A stretch of 37,244 nucleotides of DNA from Pirellulales bacterium. Its GTDB lineage: Bacteria; Planctomycetota; Planctomycetia; Pirellulales; S012-138. The stretch covers positions 1-37,244 of the forward strand of contig JALCBR010000030.1 in NCBI GenBank assembly GCA_028066245.1, in the 5' to 3' direction. The notes beneath the pieces were generated by a model. That model was not told where the DNA came from. It was given only the letters and a program-made list of their open reading frames with translations, and searched no databases. The translations under genes and the position numbers were made by a program. Each line of letters begins with the position of its first letter. The first letter of the stretch is position 1. Positions 34,683-37,244 of the stretch are shown in pieces.

Positions 34683-35495
34683 TCACGCTGATTCGCCTTC
34701 GAGGAGGTCGCCGGAAGCCAACTCGTCTGGAGATTCGAGTTCGGAGTCATCGTCAGCGAGGGCATCGGCCAAATCGGCCGGTTTGTCCGCCGCCTTGTGT
34801 TTTCCTCCCCGATTGAGCTTTCGCGCCGCCGCAAACTTGCGGTTGCAGACGGAAAAGGAAAGCTGCTCCAATTCAATAGCCAAATCAACGCCAACCTGGC
34901 TCACCGTATTCGGAAGCGAAATGGTCACTGGGGCAAAGTTGAGAATGCCTTCGATGCCTGCGACGACGAGGCGATCTGCGACCTCCTGCGCCGCCGGCGC
35001 GGGCACGGCAATGATTGCAAGCTTGATCTCCTGCTGTTGGATCAGTGATTCGAGCTGATCCATCGGATGAATGGGCACGGTGCCGATAGAGGTGCCAACT
35101 TTCTTGGGGTGGGCATCAAATGCGGCGATCACACGAAAGCCTTGCTGTTCAAAACCTCCATAGCCCAAGAGGGCACGTCCAAGGTTTCCCGCTCCGATCA
35201 TTGCAACGTTCCAACTTTGGTCTGTCGCCAAGATCTTGCGGATGGCGGTGACAAGTTCGTCACAGCGATAGCCGATGCCGGGGTATCCGAAGTGCCCGAA
35301 GTAGGCCAGGTCCTTTCGCACCTGTGCATCCGTAAACTCGAGCAATCTGCCCAACTGCCGCGAGCTGATGGTCTCTTTGCCGTCCCTCAAAAGACGCTGC
35401 AATTCGCGCAAGTAGAAGCTGAGCCGGTTGACAACGGCTTTGGGAACCTGAGCGGGAACGCTGTCCGCAAGTTTCTTTTTGCCAGAGGAGGTCAT
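34683..35495 (-). CDS. rex: Redox-sensing transcriptional repressor Rex
   Basis: 270 residues. The N-terminal winged helix (VVNRLSFYLRELQRLLRDG, then TISSRQLGRLLEFTDAQVRKDLAYFG) is the Rex DNA-binding domain. The Rossmann domain follows with VAMIGAGNLGRALLGY near residue 97 and AFDAHPKKVG, which sense the NADH/NAD+ ratio. IAVPAPAAQEVADRLV and GILNFAPVTISLP are family typical, and the core ends LSFSVCNRKFA. A tail of about 45 residues beyond the usual end is acidic (ADALADDDSELESPDEL) and absent from standard Rex of about 210 residues. No Rex-operator-like palindrome was found in the window. It lies 147 bases upstream of tRNA-Gln. Confidence 0.96.
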   Translation of the reverse strand: MTSSGKKKLADSVPAQVPKAVVNRLSFYLRELQRLLRDGKETISSRQLGRLLEFTDAQVRKDLAYFGHFGYPGIGYRCDELVTAIRKILATDQSWNVAMIGAGNLGRALLGYGGFEQQGFRVIAAFDAHPKKVGTSIGTVPIHPMDQLESLIQQQEIKLAIIAVPAPAAQEVADRLVVAGIEGILNFAPVTISLPNTVSQVGVDLAIELEQLSFSVCNRKFAAARKLNRGGKHKAADKPADLADALADDDSELESPDELASGDLLEGESA

Positions 35496-35550
35496 TTTGC
35501 CGTTGTGGCGTTAGGGCCGCTGAACGGCCGCAAGGTGGCCAGCTGCGCAT

Positions 35551-35578
35551 AAAAAAAGGCATGGCGATCCATGCCTTT
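35551..35578 (-). terminator. Rho-independent terminator of the pseudopilin gene
   Basis: A perfect 10-bp stem, AAAGGCATGG (35555-35564) with CCATGCCTTT (35569-35578), closes a four-base loop. On the minus strand the stem runs into seven T (35557-35551, the first three shared with the stem base). It lies 101 bases after the pseudopilin stop and just ahead of rex, insulating rex from upstream transcription. Confidence 0.93.
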
Positions 35579-35679
35579 ACTCTATACATATGAGGCACTT
35601 ACGACAAGATTAGGCGTTTTTGGCGTAAGCTTCGCCCGCTCCAAACCGTGTGTGTGACGAGGTTTGCGTTCGTCGAGCG

Positions 35680-36114
35680 TTAGCGGTTCAGATAGCTTGC
35701 GTGGTCCAGGTAAATCATGCCGGAGGTGGCATTGTAGAGCCAGCCGGCGTCCGACGCACCGCTGGCGGCGGCGGGAGGGTCAGCGGCCGTGGCGGTGATC
35801 TTATTGCCGTTGGTGAATGGGTTATCCGGAATGAACTGGAGGTACGGCCCTAGGGTGCCGCCAGTGTTTCCGTCCATGTCCGTCTTGATGAGCAGCTCAC
35901 TGAGATCTGCACTGGGCATCAAGCCGTTGTGTTGTGCGCGATAGAGCTGAATCTGGCCGCGCATGGTCCGCAAGTTCAGTAGCGCTGTGCTTTTGCGGGC
36001 GTCATCAGATGAATCCGTGAATTGCGGGATAATCGCGGCCGCGAGGATCGCCATGATCACAACCACGATCAAGACTTCGACAAGCGTGAAACCGCGGTAA
36101 CGTTGAGTGTGCAT
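35680..36114 (-). CDS. GspG-like type II secretion pseudopilin
   Basis: 144 residues from ATG 36114. The N-terminus MHTQRYRGFTLVEVLIVVVIMAILAAAIIPQF has the prepilin-peptidase site (G followed by FTLVE, with Glu at mature position 5) and the assembly helix. The C-terminal part resembles GspG: LRTMRGQIQLYRAQHNGLMP, then LQFIPDNPFTNGN and GWLYNATSGMIYLDH. Planctomycetes carry many stand-alone GspG-type genes, so membership of a complete type II secretion system is not implied; none of its other genes is present. An upstream in-frame ATG at 36183 would put 23 residues before the leader and is less likely. Confidence 0.92.
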   Translation of the reverse strand: MHTQRYRGFTLVEVLIVVVIMAILAAAIIPQFTDSSDDARKSTALLNLRTMRGQIQLYRAQHNGLMPSADLSELLIKTDMDGNTGGTLGPYLQFIPDNPFTNGNKITATAADPPAAASGASDAGWLYNATSGMIYLDHASYLNR

Positions 36115-36608
36115 TTCGCTAACCCTCGTGCTGCGCTTGAATTGCCGACTCCCTGAATCGGGAGGACTTTTCGCGCCCTTCATTACCTAGCTTATGCAGT
36201 TGAACGGTCAAATCATGGTTTGCCAAAAGATTGCGCTCTCCTAGATCAATCAAGAGCCGTGACAAGCCAATGCTCTAAGCAATATCAGCCTATTCAATTT
36301 CTTACTGACAATCGGAATGACCGGATCATCCAGAGTTTGTTGACAAAAATTGCCTATTCTCCTTCATCATCTATTTCTTTTCGATCTATGTATATAAGTC
36401 AGTTGCCTCACATTTCCAGATTGCTATCGCCAGACGGAGTGATGAGTTCCGGTTATGACGACCAGCAAAACTCGAATTGTCTTGCGGCAGCTTCATTTTG
36501 GCGAAACTGACTGAATTGGGGCATTTTCCAATACCGAAGTAAATCAGGGTAACTAGGCCATCCCGCTGGCTTACGTTCAACGTTCAAGACCTTTGGAGGA
36601 GACGTACC
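36115..36608. other. AT-richer divergent region between pseudopilin and YTV genes
   Basis: 494 bases. The stretch about 36280-36420 is visibly more AT-rich than the genes. It contains TTGACA at 36340-36345 and TATATAAG at 36391-36398, but their spacing does not make a normal promoter. A 96-codon open frame on the plus strand (36220-36510) has no ribosome site and a low-complexity product, so it is not called. GGAGGAG at 36595-36601 is the ribosome site of the YTV gene. Confidence 0.5.
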
Positions 36609-37244
36609 ATGAAAAGGTTGTTCGCAGCGCCGTTGCTGGCCGTCTTGTGGACGGTCGTGACTGCTGGCGCGGCTGACGCCGGTTACTGCGGCGCGGCTAA
36701 GTACCGCTGCTGCTCGGCCGGCGGCGCTCTGTCGTACGAGCACAGCAAGCAATGCTGTTACACGGTAATGAAGAATTGCCGTGAAGTTGTTTACGAGAAG
36801 CAGGATTACACCTGCTACAAGACTGTTTACGAAACAGTTATGGAAGATCGCACGGTTGACTGTGTGAAATACGTGCCGGAAGTCCGCACCAAGGAATGCA
36901 ACTATACGGTCTGCAAGCCTGTCTACGAGACACGGACGAAGGACGTTTCCTACACGGTCTGCAAGCCTGTCTACGAGACACGGACGAAGGACGTTTCCTA
37001 CACGGTGTGCAAGCCTGTCTACGAGACCAAGACTCGTGACATTTGCTACACGGTTTGCAAGCCCGTCTACGAGACCAAGACTCGGGACATCTGCTACACG
37101 GTCTGCAAGCCTGTCTACGAGACCAAGACTCGGGACATCTGCTACACGGTTTGCAAGCCTGTTTATGAGACACGGACGAAGGATATTTGCTACACGGTGT
37201 GCAAGCCTGTCTACGAGACCAAGACTCGTGACATTTGCTACACG
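36609..37244 (+). CDS. YTV-repeat surface protein (truncated by window end)
   Basis: At least 212 residues, still open at the window edge. GGAGGAG seven bases before the ATG is one of the strongest ribosome sites here. A signal peptide (LFAAPLLAVLWTVVTAGAADA) is followed by a Cys-rich segment (YCGAAKYRCCSAGG, KQCCYTVMKNC), degenerate repeats (YKTVYETVMEDRTVDCVKYV) and then near-identical 16-residue units YTVCKPVYETKTRDIC. This is the YTV family, described from Rhodopirellula baltica as large cell-wall proteins thought to be linked by disulfides. The Cys in each unit, and a second Cys in the later units (DVS becomes DIC), would allow dense cross-linking. Confidence 0.93.
   Translation, partial: MKRLFAAPLLAVLWTVVTAGAADAGYCGAAKYRCCSAGGALSYEHSKQCCYTVMKNCREVVYEKQDYTCYKTVYETVMEDRTVDCVKYVPEVRTKECNYTVCKPVYETRTKDVSYTVCKPVYETRTKDVSYTVCKPVYETKTRDICYTVCKPVYETKTRDICYTVCKPVYETKTRDICYTVCKPVYETRTKDICYTVCKPVYETKTRDICYT
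36903..37244 (+). repeat. 48-bp tandem repeat inside the YTV gene
   Basis: Seven full 48-bp units begin at 36903, 36951, 36999, 37047, 37095, 37143 and 37191; an eighth starts at 37239. Units 1-2 encode YTVCKPVYETRTKDVS, units 3-5 and 7 YTVCKPVYETKTRDIC, and unit 6 YTVCKPVYETRTKDIC. Near-identity at the DNA level with few synonymous changes points to recent unequal exchange or gene conversion. Confidence 0.97.

Noticed and set aside
36340-36398. Housekeeping promoter for the YTV gene (TTGACA and TATATAAG)
   Set aside because: The two boxes are about 45 bases apart instead of about 17, and no partner box was found for either.
36838-37173. 111-codon minus-strand frame with Cys/Arg repeats
   Set aside because: It is the mirror of the YTV tandem repeat in another frame; the plus frame has a signal peptide, a strong ribosome site and a known family.
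1-37244. CRISPR array, prophage or insertion sequence
   Set aside because: The only tandem repeat is the protein-coding YTV array, and no transposase, integrase, phage or Cas protein was seen.

Overview
The window looks like a chromosomal segment from a planctomycete (phylum Planctomycetota). The best evidence is the start of a YTV-repeat surface protein at the right edge, a family known mainly from Rhodopirellula-like planctomycetes. Supporting signs are two large exported tetratricopeptide (TPR)-type proteins placed directly before an ExbB/ExbD motor, many small secreted lipoproteins, a Hanks-type kinase and frequent genes without a clear Shine-Dalgarno. Base composition looks moderately GC-rich (not counted). 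Genes are loosely packed on both strands; most are housekeeping or accessory. There is no phage, insertion sequence or CRISPR array.

Layout. 1-206: a decayed copy of a repeat that recurs near 34.16-34.35 kb. 207-6810: a YdeP-type molybdopterin oxidoreductase (minus), a tandem YcxB-like membrane protein, a Cys/Gly/Trp-rich lipoprotein and an RND/MMPL exporter. 6917-8270: an SDR dehydrogenase and a Bcp-type peroxiredoxin gene whose frame is broken by an amber codon (minus). 8721-11598: a translationally coupled pgsB-pgsC-pgsW-like set for poly-gamma-glutamate, followed 183 nt later by a very strong intrinsic terminator. 11970-14371: a CrtI-like FAD oxidoreductase and a FabI-like enoyl reductase. 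14490-19287 (minus): a CAP-domain secreted protein, MutM, a thioredoxin lipoprotein, a HEAT/TPR protein and glycerol kinase. 19543-23645: ProC, an unknown acidic protein, an OB-fold lipoprotein (minus) and an exported M20 peptidase.

23931-30459 is the most coherent block: two exported TPR proteins, ExbB/TolQ, and two different ExbD/TolR proteins, all on the plus strand. This is probably one proton-driven envelope machine. 30615-33943 holds a FlgM-like protein, a MaoC hydratase, a BON-like protein, a Ser/Thr kinase with altered motifs and a tiny repeat lipoprotein. 34022-34345 is a repeat with a perfect 32-nt inverted repeat. Next come tRNA-Gln(UUG) with its own terminator, a Rex redox repressor with a long acidic tail, a GspG-like pseudopilin with a clear terminator, and the truncated YTV protein.

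Most notable: the amber-interrupted peroxiredoxin, the pgs set without a visible pgsA/capA, the TPR-ExbB-ExbD-ExbD module, the orphan 32-nt inverted repeat/dispersed repeat, and the terminator stranded between pgsW and the FAD oxidoreductase gene. I did not find a clearly unprecedented system. The best candidates for new biology are the TPR/motor block, the pgs set and the FAD/FabI pair.
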